Shown one piece after another: positions 1-8,378 of a DNA stretch of 64,000 nt. Below the pieces are notes generated by a model. It saw nothing but the letters and a program-made list of their open reading frames with translations, searched no databases and was not told the DNA's origin. Origin of the DNA: Skermanella pratensis. Its GTDB lineage: Bacteria; Pseudomonadota; Alphaproteobacteria; Azospirillales; Azospirillaceae. Each line of letters begins with the position of its first letter. The first letter of the stretch is position 1. The DNA is taken from assembly GCF_008843145.1 (NCBI RefSeq), contig NZ_CP030265.1, positions 5,263,001-5,327,000 of the forward strand, read 5' to 3'. The position numbers and the translations under genes are program-made.

Positions 1-278
1 ATGATCTTCTGCTTCTTGCGCGCCTCGTTGGCCCGTTTCTGCGCCTCGTACTTGAACTTGCCATAGTCGAGGATCTTGCACACCGGCGGATCCGCATTCG
101 GGGAGACCTCGACGAGGTCGAGCCCTGCTTCCTCCGCGGCGATCAGCGCGTCGCGGATCGAAACGACTCCGACCATTTCGCCGGCGGCATCCACCAGGCG
201 GACGGAGCGGACATTGATTTCCCGATTGACCCGCGGCCCATCACGGGACGGTGTGGAGTCGGCATTTGGTCTGGCTAT
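1..278 (-). CDS. infC: Translation initiation factor IF-3, N-terminal part (cut by window edge)
   Basis: IF-3 binds the 30S subunit, keeps it apart from 50S and proofreads initiator tRNA. The 92 complete codons here are the N-terminal domain and the start of the linker: [14 protein letters not shown], then [20 protein letters not shown] and the basic helix [18 protein letters not shown]. The C-terminal domain lies beyond position 1. No ATG, GTG or TTG fits the N-terminus; the frame has ATA at 278-276 followed by [17 protein letters not shown], with a GAGGGAG ribosome site 8 bases upstream. Non-canonical starts (ATT, ATC, ATA) are characteristic of infC because IF-3 discriminates against them and so represses itself. 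It lies downstream of thrS on the same strand, the usual pairing. Confidence 0.93.
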   Translation of the reverse strand, partial: MARPNADSTPSRDGPRVNREINVRSVRLVDAAGEMVGVVSIRDALIAAEEAGLDLVEVSPNADPPVCKILDYGKFKYEAQKRANEARKKQKI

Positions 279-300
279 GGAATAGTCTCCCTCGTTGGAA

Positions 301-367
301 CCGGCGCCTGGTGTTTCCATCCTGTCCCGGTCGGGGGCTCAGAACCCGCCGGGACCCAGGCGACCGG
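301..367 (-). promoter_or_regulatory. Structured thrS-infC intergenic RNA segment
   Basis: Two nested stems lie between the thrS stop and the infC start. The inner hairpin pairs 324-330 with 349-355 (GTCCCGG/CCGGGAC), then after a bulged T pairs 332-335 with 345-348 (CGGG/CCCG), leaving a 9-base loop. The outer stem pairs 301-311 with 356-367 (CCGGCGCCTGG with CCAGGCGACCGG, one bulged A). No T-run follows on the minus strand, so it is not a typical terminator. It ends about 20 bases before the infC ATA codon, so it could influence infC translation or mRNA processing; function is inferred. Confidence 0.5.
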
Positions 368-417
368 AATTGTAATCATCCCAGGCCGCGAACGACCCGA
401 CCTGAATCACTCCAGGA

Positions 418-2381
418 TTAGAATGGTGATTCCGGCGCGAGATTGCCAAGGGGCGACCTCGCTTCGGCCACAATTGTATTGACAGCGGCGTCGAGAGCAA
501 GAACTTCCTGATCCTTGCCGCCCAGACGGCGTAATGCCACAGTCCGCTCCTCGGCCTCGCGCTTGCCCACCACCACCATCAGCGGCACCTTCGCGAGGCT
601 GTGTTCGCGGACCTTGAAGTTGATCTTTTCGTTCCGGGTGTCAAGCTCGACCCTGACTCCGGCCCGCCGAAGCTCGTTCGCCACCTCGGCGGCATAACCG
701 TCCGCCTCGTTGGTGATGGTCGCGACCACCGCCTGGAGCGGCGCCAGCCAGAGCGGGAACTTGCCGGCATAGTGCTCGATCAGCATGCCGATGAAGCGTT
801 CCATCGAGCCCAGGATGGCCCGGTGGAGCATGACCGGCCGGTGCCGCTGGCCGTCCTCGCCGACATATTCCGCATCCAGCCGCTCCGGCAGGACGAAATC
901 GACCTGGAGGGTGCCGCACTGCCAGTCGCGGCCGATCGCGTCGCGCAGCACGAACTCCAGCTTCGGGCCGTAGAAGGCGCCCTCGCCGGGGTTCATGGTA
1001 TAGGGCAGGCCCGCGGCCTCGATCGCCTCGCGCAGCGCGGCCTCGGCCCGGTCCCACACCTCGTCGGTGCCGGCGCGGGTTTCCGGACGGTCGGAGAACT
1101 TCACCGACACGTCGGTGAAGCCCAGGTCCTTGTAGACGCTCAGCAGCAGGTCGCAGAACGCGATGCTCTCCGACGTGATCTGCTCCGGCGTGCAGAAGAT
1201 ATGCGCGTCGTCCTGGGTGAAGGCGCGCACCCGCATGATGCCGTGCAGGCTGCCCGACGGCTCGTTGCGGTGGCACGAGCCGAACTCGGCCATGCGGAGC
1301 GGCAGGTCGCGGTAGCTGGTGATCCCCTGCTTGTAGATCTGGACATGGGCCGGGCAGTTCATCGGCTTCAGTGCCAGCACCTTCTCGTCGTCGGCGTTGG
1401 CGGTGAACATCGCCTCCCGGAACTTCTCCCAGTGGCCCGAGGCCACCCAGAGCGCCCGGTCGATCAGCTGCGGCGTCTTGACCTCGACATAGCCGGACCG
1501 TTGCAGCCGCGACCGGACATAGTTCTCCAGCGTACGCCACAGGGTATAGCCCTTGTCGTGCCAGAAGACGCTGCCGACCGCCTCCTCCTGGAGGTGGAAC
1601 AGGTCCATCTCCCGGCCGAGCCGCCGGTGGTCGCGCTTCTCCGCCTCCTCCAGCTGGTGCAGGTGTGCCTTCAGCTCCTTCTCGTCGCGCCAAGCCGTCC
1701 CGTAGATCCGCTGGAGCATCTCGTTGCGGTGGTCGCCGCGCCAGTAGGCGCCCGCCACCTTCATCAGCTTGAAGCCCTGGCCGAGCCGGCCGGTGGACGG
1801 CATATGCGGTCCGCGGCACAGGTCCAGCCACTCGCCCTGGCGGTAGACCGTGATGGTCTCCGTCTCGGGAAGGTCGCGGATGATCTCGGCCTTGTACTTC
1901 TCGCCCCGCTCCTCGAAGAAGCGGATCGCCTCGTCCCGGTCCCACGCCTCGCAGGTGAAGGGAGCGTCGCGCGCGACGATCTCGCGCATCTTCGCCTCGA
2001 TCTTCTCCAGGTCGTCGGGCGTGAACGGCTCCCCCGCGCGAAGTCGTAGTAGAAGCCGTTGGCGATCGCCGGGCCGATCGTGACCTGCGTTCCGGGATAC
2101 AGCGTCTGGACGGCTTCCGCCATCACATGGGCGGCGTCGTGGCGGATCAGGCCGAGGACATCCGGATGGTCGCGGGTGACGATCTCGACGGCGGCATCCG
2201 AATCGATGCGGGTAGTGAGGTCGCGAATCGTGCCATCGACCTTGACGGCAAGCGCGTCCTTGGCCAGCCGCTTGCCGATGGATTCGGCAATCTGCCGGCC
2301 CGTCACCGAGGCATCGTAGTCGCGCACGCTGCCGTCCGGCAGGGTGACGGCGACTTTCTGGATCTGTTCAGCCGTCTGCAT
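418..2381 (-). CDS. thrS: Threonyl-tRNA synthetase, reading frame broken by a one-base deletion
   Basis: Attaches threonine to tRNA-Thr. From ATG at 2381 the first frame gives the TGS domain and the editing domain ([20 protein letters not shown], then [11 protein letters not shown]). At the C run 2031-2035 the frame is lost; the adjacent frame continues as [19 protein letters not shown] and carries the class II catalytic core (KPMNCPAH zinc site, FYGPKLEF, motif 3 [15 protein letters not shown]) and the anticodon-binding domain to the stop at 418. Adding one base to the run makes 655 codons, the normal length for the family. Because the gene is essential, a consensus error in the C5/C6 run is the likeliest explanation; a true mutation would need another ThrS elsewhere. 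Confidence 0.9.
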
Positions 2382-2439
2382 CGTCAAAAAACAATCATCC
2401 CAAGGAAGAAGCCGCACTCTATGCGCATTGCCGGTCGAG

Positions 2440-3732
2440 TCAAGCTTGGCGCGGCCCGCCGGAACCCGCGCCCGCTCCCGCACCGCCCGCCGCGGGCCGT
2501 TCGGCCATCAGCTCGCCATAGACCGCCAGAGTGTCCCGGCACATGCGGTCCCGGGTGAAGCGGCTGTTGACATAAGCCATGGCGCGCTCGCCCAGCACGG
2601 CCCGCTGGTCCGCATCCAGCTCCAGCGCCTCGCCCAACGCCTCCGCCAGGGCATCGGCGTCGTTGGGCGGAACCACCCAGGCGGTCTCGCCCGCGACCAC
2701 GGTCTCGCGTACGGCACCGTGATTGGTCACGATCACCGGCCGGCCCATGGCCTGGGCCTCGACGATGACACGGCCGAAGGCCTCCGGATCGCTCGACGCG
2801 GAGACCACCACGTCGGCCAGCATATAGGCGGCCGCCATGTCGTTGCAGTGGTCCACCAGCCGGACGACGCCCTCCAGCCCCAGGCGGCGCACCTGCTCCT
2901 CCAACTCCTGGCGATAGCCGGCGCGGCCCTGGTCGGAGCCGACCATCAGGCAGCACACGTCCTTGCGGCCCAGCCGGGCGAGCGCGTCGATCAGCACGGT
3001 CTGGCCCTTCCACCGGGTCAGCCGGCCCGGCAGCATGATCACCTGGTGCCCGTCGGGCAGCCGCCACGCCCGGGCCAGCTGGATCACCCGCTCGGGGCTG
3101 ACCCGGTCGGGGGCGAAGCTGCCGGCGTCGATGCCGCGGTGGATCACCCGGATGCGGTCCGGGTCGATCCGGTAGTTGGCCAGGATATGGTCGCGGATGA
3201 ACTCCGAGATGGCGATCACCCGATCGCCCCGCGCCATGACCGAATTGTAGAACAGCTTCGACTTGCCCGAGAAATTGTAAGGGGCATGGAAGGTCGTCAT
3301 GAACGGCACGCCGGTCCGCCGCGCGGCGCCAAAGGCGCTCCAGGCCGGCGCCCGGCTGCGGGCGTGGACGATGTCGACCCTGTGCTCGCGGATGATCCGG
3401 CTGAGCCGGTCGACGTTGCGCCACAGGGTCAGGGGATTCTTGCTGTCGAGCGGCAGCGTGAAGTGGGGGATCCGCCAGCGCTCCAACTCGCGCGCCATGG
3501 GGCCGCCGGACGATGCGACCAGCGGCGTGCCGCCGGCCTGGTGCAGCGCCGCCGCCACGTCGATCGCGCCGCGTTCCGCGCCGCCGGTGACGAGCGCCGG
3601 CAGGACCTGGAGGACGACGGGCCGGCCCGGCGCGCGGCCCGCCTCATTCCTCCCGGTCTCATCCCGCCCGGCTTCCTCCCGCCCGGAGTTGTCGTGCGGC
3701 TCCGCCGTGTTAAAGTCGTGTGCCCCGCTCAT
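2440..3732 (-). CDS. Glycosyltransferase family 4 (GT-B fold)
   Basis: Predicted retaining glycosyltransferase, 430 residues from ATG at 3732, acting at the cytoplasmic face of the membrane in surface polysaccharide or glycolipid assembly; donor and acceptor cannot be read from sequence. The N-terminal half has the [15 protein letters not shown] segment typical of GT4. The C-terminal half has [10 protein letters not shown] and the E-x7-E signature at E317 and E325 in [18 protein letters not shown]. Residues about 18-38 form a charged low-complexity stretch ([17 protein letters not shown]) absent from typical relatives. A start 23 codons further upstream is possible, but it would run into the divergent hydrolase. 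No polysaccharide cluster surrounds it. Confidence 0.85.
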   Translation of the reverse strand: MSGAHDFNTAEPHDNSGREEAGRDETGRNEAGRAPGRPVVLQVLPALVTGGAERGAIDVAAALHQAGGTPLVASSGGPMARELERWRIPHFTLPLDSKNPLTLWRNVDRLSRIIREHRVDIVHARSRAPAWSAFGAARRTGVPFMTTFHAPYNFSGKSKLFYNSVMARGDRVIAISEFIRDHILANYRIDPDRIRVIHRGIDAGSFAPDRVSPERVIQLARAWRLPDGHQVIMLPGRLTRWKGQTVLIDALARLGRKDVCCLMVGSDQGRAGYRQELEEQVRRLGLEGVVRLVDHCNDMAAAYMLADVVVSASSDPEAFGRVIVEAQAMGRPVIVTNHGAVRETVVAGETAWVVPPNDADALAEALGEALELDADQRAVLGERAMAYVNSRFTRDRMCRDTLAVYGELMAERPAAGGAGAGAGSGGPRQA

Positions 3733-4516
3733 GGATTCTTTCGATATGACCGATCTGAACGCTTCGCCCGAAAATACCCTGGCGCATGAAGGCGCCACCA
3801 TAGCCTATCGCCGCACGGAAGGAAGCACTCCCGGCGTCATCTTCATGGGAGGATTCAAATCGGACATGACGGGCACCAAGGCGGTCGCCCTGGAAAGCCT
3901 CTGCAGCCGCCGCGGCACGGCGTTCGTCCGGTTCGACTACCAGGGCCACGGCACGTCGAGCGGCCGGTTCGAGGAAGGCTCGATCGGACTGTGGTCGCGT
4001 GACGCGCTCGCCGTGTTCGACCGGCTGACGGAGGGGCCGCAGGTCGTCGTCGGCTCCTCCATGGGCGGCTGGATGATGCTCCTGACGGCGCTCGCCCGGC
4101 CGGAGCGTGTCGCGGGCCTGGTCGGCATCGCCGCGGCGCCCGATTTCACCGAGGACCTGATCTGGTCCACCCTGGACGAGGGCGACCGCGCCACGCTGAT
4201 GGAGACCGGCGCCTTGCTGAAGCCCTCCGACTACGGCGATCCCTATCCCTATACCCGCCGTCTGATCGAGGACGGCCGGGACCACCTGCTGCTGCGCGGG
4301 ACCATCCCGCTGACCTGCCCGGTGCGCCTGCTCCACGGCATGCGCGACGCCGACGTGCCCTGGCGCACCAGCCAGCGCATCGCGGAGCGGCTGGCCGGCG
4401 ACGACGTGAGGATCACCCTGGTGAAGGACGGCGATCACCGCCTGTCCCGCGACCAGGACATCGCGCTGTTGTGCCGCACCGTCGGCGAGTTGCTCGACGG
4501 GCTCAGGACCTCCTGA
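3731..4516 (+). CDS. Alpha/beta hydrolase, ABHD10-like
   Basis: Soluble serine esterase/thioesterase of 261 residues. The nucleophile elbow is GSSMGG with Ser110, the acid is Asp206 or Asp208 in GMRDADVPW, and the catalytic His is His236 in DGDHRLS. The oxyanion region [15 protein letters not shown] and the [11 protein letters not shown] loop match the ABHD10 acyl-protein thioesterase/glucuronide esterase branch. ATG at 3731 overlaps the start of the divergent glycosyltransferase; ATG at 3746 (MTDLNAS) is an alternative, and neither has a convincing ribosome site. The 3' end overlaps the next, convergent gene by 14 bases. Physiological substrate unknown. Confidence 0.85.
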   Translation: MDSFDMTDLNASPENTLAHEGATIAYRRTEGSTPGVIFMGGFKSDMTGTKAVALESLCSRRGTAFVRFDYQGHGTSSGRFEEGSIGLWSRDALAVFDRLTEGPQVVVGSSMGGWMMLLTALARPERVAGLVGIAAAPDFTEDLIWSTLDEGDRATLMETGALLKPSDYGDPYPYTRRLIEDGRDHLLLRGTIPLTCPVRLLHGMRDADVPWRTSQRIAERLAGDDVRITLVKDGDHRLSRDQDIALLCRTVGELLDGLRTS

Positions 4517-4808
4517 TCGACCCCAGCGCCAGCAGCACCAGTCCCGGAGCCGCCAGCACCAGCGCCGCCGGCCACAGCAGGACGGTCAGCAGCCCGGGAT
4601 CCCACAGCTCCGGCGCCAGATAGCGCTGCACCACCGCCTGCATCAGGTTCAGGCTGCCGGGATGCAGCCGGTACCACAGCTCGCCCGCGGCGGAGAGATG
4701 CAGGCCGCCGCCGGCTGCCGCCATCCCGCTCCACTGCCACAGATCCCAGCCCAACGCCGCGAGCCCCGCCAGCAGCAGGACCCCTCCGATCACTCTCAGG
4801 ACGACCAC
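4503..4808 (-). CDS. Small two-helix membrane protein, unknown function
   Basis: A 101-residue protein with two hydrophobic helices: residues about 3-20 ([19 protein letters not shown]) and 72-95 ([23 protein letters not shown]), joined by a loop rich in Trp, Tyr and Leu. The open frame continues upstream, but that extension is antisense to the tRNA-Ser gene, so the start was placed at GTG 4808-4806, which has GAGGA a few bases upstream. It is convergent with the hydrolase and overlaps its last codons. Resembles unnamed short membrane proteins of alphaproteobacteria; no role can be assigned. Confidence 0.65.
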   Translation of the reverse strand: MVVLRVIGGVLLLAGLAALGWDLWQWSGMAAAGGGLHLSAAGELWYRLHPGSLNLMQAVVQRYLAPELWDPGLLTVLLWPAALVLAAPGLVLLALGSIRRS

Positions 4809-4956
4809 CCGTTCCTCACCGCTTATTGACGCCGTGCCGGAACATGCGCCGCCACCCCGGGAGGCGCAACCGGACCCTTCTTCACTTTCTCGGGAGCCGA
4901 TGTGAACGAAGCACTTGAATCCACCCCCGCCGTTGAGTATTTTCCGCGGCCTTGAT

Positions 4957-5046
4957 GGAGGGGTGGCCGAGTGGTTGAAGGCGCACGCCTGGAAAGTGTG
5001 TATACCAGAAATGGTATCGCGGGTTCGAATCCCGCTCCCTCCGCCA
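4957..5046 (+). tRNA. tRNA-Ser(GGA)
   Basis: Complete 90-nt serine tRNA with encoded CCA. Acceptor GGAGGGG (4957-4963) pairs with TCCCTCC, discriminator G. The D-arm is GCCGAGTGGTTGAAGGC, the anticodon stem CACGC/GTGTG encloses loop CTGGAAA (anticodon GGA, reads UCC and UCU), a long class II variable arm follows, then T-arm GCGGGTTCGAATCCCGC. The DNA just downstream is low in GC with a strong terminator-like hairpin; tRNA 3' ends are common integration sites, but no integrase or second copy of the tRNA end is seen. Confidence 0.97.
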
Positions 5047-5348
5047 TGACCCCCAGCACCTTTTAACATACTGATTTATAAGGGTTCTGGAAGAGGCCAG
5101 CAGGGGACCGGGGTGACACGTTTCCCCCTTGCCTCTACCGCCTTCAGCGCCAGCGTTCTGCACTGGCGTTTAACCTAACTACCACTCACAGAAAAAGCCT
5201 GCCATGAACCCAAGGGAACCGGGGAACGTGGCAGGCCCTTTTTCCGTGTTTAGGGACCGTTGGAAGTGTTCTAATCGCGCTGCAAACTCAAACACATGGT
5301 TGCATTTAACGTCATCAATACAAAGGAGATGCGGATAGAGGCTGAACA
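5047..5348. other. Intergenic stretch downstream of tRNA-Ser
   Basis: No convincing gene. A hairpin with CGCCAG (5148-5153) pairing CTGGCG (5163-5168), followed by TTT, could end tRNA transcription. A second, stronger hairpin is listed separately. From about 5250 the sequence becomes AT-rich relative to the rest of the window and leads into a small membrane-protein frame. A 7-codon frame starting at 5329 ends by ATGA overlap with the next start, but its ribosome site touches its ATG, so it is probably not translated. Confidence 0.5.
5192..5243. terminator. Terminator-like hairpin, possibly bidirectional
   Basis: GCCTGCCA (5197-5204) pairs perfectly with TGGCAGGC (5229-5236) across a 24-base loop. 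Five A residues precede the stem and five T residues follow two bases after it, so an intrinsic terminator could work on either strand. It separates the tRNA-Ser region from the small AT-rich gene. Confidence 0.65.
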
Positions 5349-5621
5349 ATGATTTTATTATTCATTATTATTATCTTAGCGATACTGATTGCTATAACGG
5401 GTATTGCAGCAGTTGCTCGGGTTATGGGAGTAGCTTTTTACAGCCTGTTCGATTTTGTACCGGGCACCGTGATCGGCCCTGAGAACGGTGCGGACCGGCG
5501 CACCCACCAGCTGGTTGGCCGAGCTTCCATCTCCACCACCGACATACTCTCTCGCCGTCGTAGCACAGATCGGGAGCGCAGCACCTTCCGCCCGACCTTC
5601 AAAGGCGGAAGTGGCGGATGA
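5349..5621 (+). CDS. Small membrane protein, hypothetical
   Basis: Possible 90-residue protein. The first 25 residues are an extreme run of I, L and A (MILLFIIIILAILIAITG) forming one membrane helix; the rest is polar and Arg-rich with no recognised domain. GAGG at 5338-5341 is 7 bases before the ATG. The first 120 bases are unusually AT-rich for this genome, pointing to acquired or poorly ameliorated DNA. The end overlaps the LysR gene by 23 bases on the opposite strand. The C-terminal half has weak coding character, so the true product may be shorter. Confidence 0.4.
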   Translation: MILLFIIIILAILIAITGIAAVARVMGVAFYSLFDFVPGTVIGPENGADRRTHQLVGRASISTTDILSRRRSTDRERSTFRPTFKGGSGG

Positions 5622-6462
5622 TCGTCCCGGCGAGGAGATCCTGCGCTTTGCCGGCAGCCCCGGGTGCCCGGGCGATGATCAGGTCATGGACAGGCAGGAC
5701 CGGCAAACCATCGTCCTGCCCGAGGATCCTCATGGCATCGGTGACGCGGGCGCGGTCGAGGATGCCGACGGCGAAGCCGCCCTCGATCGCCGCCTCGATG
5801 GCGGCCGAGCCTGAGCTTGTCACAACCGTTCGCCACGAACGGCCGATCGCCGCCAAGGCATCGACCGCGGCGGCCCGGTAAGGGCAGCCGGAGCCGTGCA
5901 GAGCGAGGGGCACCGGGATATCCGCGGGGAGATGGAGTCCGGCGCCTGCGACCCATACCGGTTGCGTCGTGCCGAAAGCTGTGCCGCCGGGCTGGCGTGA
6001 CTGGCCCGCGGGCTCCACCACGACGACGAGATCCAGGCTGCCGCGCTCCAGCCGGTTCGCAAGCTCGCCGCTCGAACCGGTCTCGACCTCGAGTTCGACA
6101 GCGGGATGTTCCGCCGAGAAGAGAGGCAGCGCGTCGCGCAGCAGCCTGTGGGCATATTCCTCGGAGACGCCGAACCGCAACCGCCCGGTGGCTGCGGATG
6201 CGTCGAAGCTCGCGACGATCCGGTCATGCGCCTGCAGGAACTCGACGGTCTGGATCAGCAGGCTCCGTCCGGCGGGGGTCAGCGTCACCCCCTGGTTGTC
6301 GCGGTCGAACAGGCGCCGGCCGGCAAGCTCCTCGAGGCGGCGAACATGCGTGCTGACGGCCGAGGGGCTGCGGTTGAGATGGAGCGAAGCCGCACGGAAC
6401 TGCCGGAAACGGGCAATGGCGTGGAAGGTGCGAAGAAGCTCGATATCGAGGGGCGGCGGCAT
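5599..6462 (-). CDS. LysR-family transcriptional regulator
   Basis: 287 residues: N-terminal winged helix (ELLRTFHAIARFRQFRAAS, then SPSAVSTHVRRLEELAGRRL) and a C-terminal periplasmic-binding-like effector domain from about residue 90. Divergent from the EamA exporter across a 96-base gap rich in A and T, the standard arrangement in which a LysR protein controls its neighbour and itself; the inducer is unknown. Start at ATG 6462, consistent with the family N-terminus. Confidence 0.9.
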   Translation of the reverse strand: MPPPLDIELLRTFHAIARFRQFRAASLHLNRSPSAVSTHVRRLEELAGRRLFDRDNQGVTLTPAGRSLLIQTVEFLQAHDRIVASFDASAATGRLRFGVSEEYAHRLLRDALPLFSAEHPAVELEVETGSSGELANRLERGSLDLVVVVEPAGQSRQPGGTAFGTTQPVWVAGAGLHLPADIPVPLALHGSGCPYRAAAVDALAAIGRSWRTVVTSSGSAAIEAAIEGGFAVGILDRARVTDAMRILGQDDGLPVLPVHDLIIARAPGAAGKAQDLLAGTIIRHFRL

Positions 6463-6558
6463 AGTTTAAGATTTTCGCATTACTGGTTGATATAGTTTCG
6501 TTTGATTGAACGACCCTGTCACCCGAATGTCAAGTCCATGACGGGAAGGAGCAAAGTC

Positions 6559-7554
6559 ATGGGCAAGACGGTCATGGGCAAGACAGTCATGGGCACGGTA
6601 AACGCAGGAGGTACCGCAGGGCGTGGGGAAAACGCAGCGGGCCGCGCCGCTCCCTCGGCATTCGTGCTTTTCGGGCTGCAGGCGGCCATGGTCGTCGCCT
6701 GGAGCGCGGGTTTCATCGGCTACCGCTTTGCGGCTGAGCATGCGCCGACGTTCCTGGTCACGTTCTGGCGCTTCGCGCTGGCGGTTCCGCTCCTGCTGCC
6801 CTTCGCCTTGCCGGCTCTCCGCGCGGCGCCGCGGGCAGCAATGGGTCGTCAGGCGCTGATCGGTGTCTTTGCCATCTGCGGCTATCTGGCGCCGATCGCA
6901 AAATCCATCGAGTACGGAGTCCCGGTGGGGCTGGCCGCGCTGGCCGCCGACCTGCTACCCCTGGCGGTCGCGGGAATGTCGATGTTCCTGCCGGGACGGC
7001 GAACAGGCGGGCTGCAATGGGTGGGCGTCGGCATCGGTGCCCTTGGCGTCGTGACCGTGGCCGGCGAAAGCTTCCGGCTGGGTTCGGCACCGGTATGGGC
7101 TTATGGCTTGCCCGTGCTGGGCATGCTGTCGCTGGCTGTCGCAACGCTGATCCAGGAGAGGATCGGCGGAACCGACCTGTCCTTGCCGATTTCGGCAACG
7201 CTCTTCATCCAGGTCTGTGTCAGCGTGCCGGTCTTCGGCATCCTGGCTCTGCTCGAGGGCGGCATCGCACCCGTCGTGAGTCCGGCATTCGGATTGAGCC
7301 TCCTGTGGCTCGTGCTGATCCCGACGCTGGGGGGATATGGACTGTACTGGGCCTGTCTCCGCCTCGGTTCGGCCGAGAGCGCGAGCGGAGCGCTCTATCT
7401 CAGCCCACCAATAACGATGATCTGGGCGCATGCCGTGTTCGGTGAGCCCCTGTCCCTGACGATGGCCGTCGGCATGTGCCTCTCGCTGATCGGCTTGTTC
7501 TACATCAATCGCGAGGCAGGTCGCGGTGCCTCCAGGCAGGGCGCCTCAAGTTAG
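6559..7554 (+). CDS. EamA/DMT-family transporter
   Basis: Predicted inner-membrane exporter of the drug/metabolite transporter superfamily, about 331 residues with ten hydrophobic helices in two EamA repeats; substrates in this family include amino acids and metabolites. Start chosen at ATG 6559, which has GGAAGGAG 7 bases upstream. The start region is a 15-bp tandem repeat (three copies of GTCATGGGCAAGACG-like units, 6556-6600), so the protein begins MGKTVMGKTVMGTVN and holds three in-frame ATG codons; only the first has a good ribosome site. Regulated most likely by the divergent LysR protein. Confidence 0.88.
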   Translation: MGKTVMGKTVMGTVNAGGTAGRGENAAGRAAPSAFVLFGLQAAMVVAWSAGFIGYRFAAEHAPTFLVTFWRFALAVPLLLPFALPALRAAPRAAMGRQALIGVFAICGYLAPIAKSIEYGVPVGLAALAADLLPLAVAGMSMFLPGRRTGGLQWVGVGIGALGVVTVAGESFRLGSAPVWAYGLPVLGMLSLAVATLIQERIGGTDLSLPISATLFIQVCVSVPVFGILALLEGGIAPVVSPAFGLSLLWLVLIPTLGGYGLYWACLRLGSAESASGALYLSPPITMIWAHAVFGEPLSLTMAVGMCLSLIGLFYINREAGRGASRQGASS

Positions 7555-7634
7555 GCCGGAATCATCCCGACTGTTTCCGGGATGGCTTCGGCTTCCGACG
7601 GCAGGCGGCCGGATCACCGGATAACCGCAGGTCC

Positions 7635-8180
7635 CTACCAGGTCAGAGCCTGCACCTGCCTGATGACGCCGATGTCGTCCAGCTTCCGGTCGGCCTGGGC
7701 TTGGCTGAAGATCAGGAACAGTTGGTTGAGCCTGCTCGCCAGCGGGCCGGTGGTCGGGCGCGGAAAGGTCATGCCGGGGATGGCGTCGGCCAGCCTCTGC
7801 CGGATGTCGCGGATCTCCACGACCGCCTTGTCGTCCAGCCCTCCTTGAGCAGAGGCCGTCAGGCTAGCCGCCCTGACCAGATGTTCCGCCACTTCCCTGT
7901 CGTTCATGGGCCGATGGCAGGGAGCGGAAGGGAGGTCGGCGGAGACCGCTTCCGACTCCGTGGCCTCCTGGGGGGAGAGGAACTGAAGTAGAGGGCTGAG
8001 ATGCGCCATGAGTATGTCGGCCGAACTGACAATAACTCCGGACCGCCCGTTGATTGACTGGAGTTTCGCGGCATGCTTCTCGATCAGGATGCGCGCCTTC
8101 GCCATCGAGCACGCAGCAACGGGTTTCGTGATATCTGTCACGACATAGACGGGAATATGCCTGATCGAAGAAAAGCCCAC
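7635..8180 (-). CDS. Hypothetical protein
   Basis: 181-residue soluble protein with no recognised domain. GTG at 8180-8178 preceded by GAGGGGG with a 5-base spacer supports the start. The N-terminal 60 residues (HIPVYVVTDITKPV, AKARILIEKHAAKLQS) could be alpha/beta, the rest is helical and charged. It is divergent from copA across 198 bases that hold the copper-type operator. Codon use is normal for the window. I do not recognise a family. Confidence 0.6.
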   Translation of the reverse strand: MGFSSIRHIPVYVVTDITKPVAACSMAKARILIEKHAAKLQSINGRSGVIVSSADILMAHLSPLLQFLSPQEATESEAVSADLPSAPCHRPMNDREVAEHLVRAASLTASAQGGLDDKAVVEIRDIRQRLADAIPGMTFPRPTTGPLASRLNQLFLIFSQAQADRKLDDIGVIRQVQALTW

Positions 8181-8315
8181 GATGACCCCCTCTTGTGTTG
8201 CGCGCCTACTGTGTCAAAGAACTTTTTACGAGAGATTAAAGACAACTCGAATGCAGATGGAGTCGAAGCGCCGCATGCCGACGCACCATCGCGCCGCGGC
8301 CGCGGCAAATAGCCC

Positions 8316-8346
8316 TTGACCTTCCCACGACTGGAAGGCCCATCCA
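8316..8346 (+). promoter_or_regulatory. CueR/MerR-type copA promoter-operator
   Basis: CCTTCC (8320-8325) and GGAAGG (8333-8338) form a perfect dyad with a 7-base spacer, overlapping a -35 TTGACC (8316-8321). A 19-base spacer would put the -10 at 8341-8346 (CATCCA, a weak match). Dyad plus overlong spacer is the hallmark of promoters activated by MerR-family copper sensors such as CueR. The site lies 33 bases before the copA start. No merR-type gene is in the window, so the regulator acts from elsewhere. Confidence 0.75.
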
Positions 8347-8378
8347 TATGGGCTTACAGGAGATCCGAGAGGTCAGCC

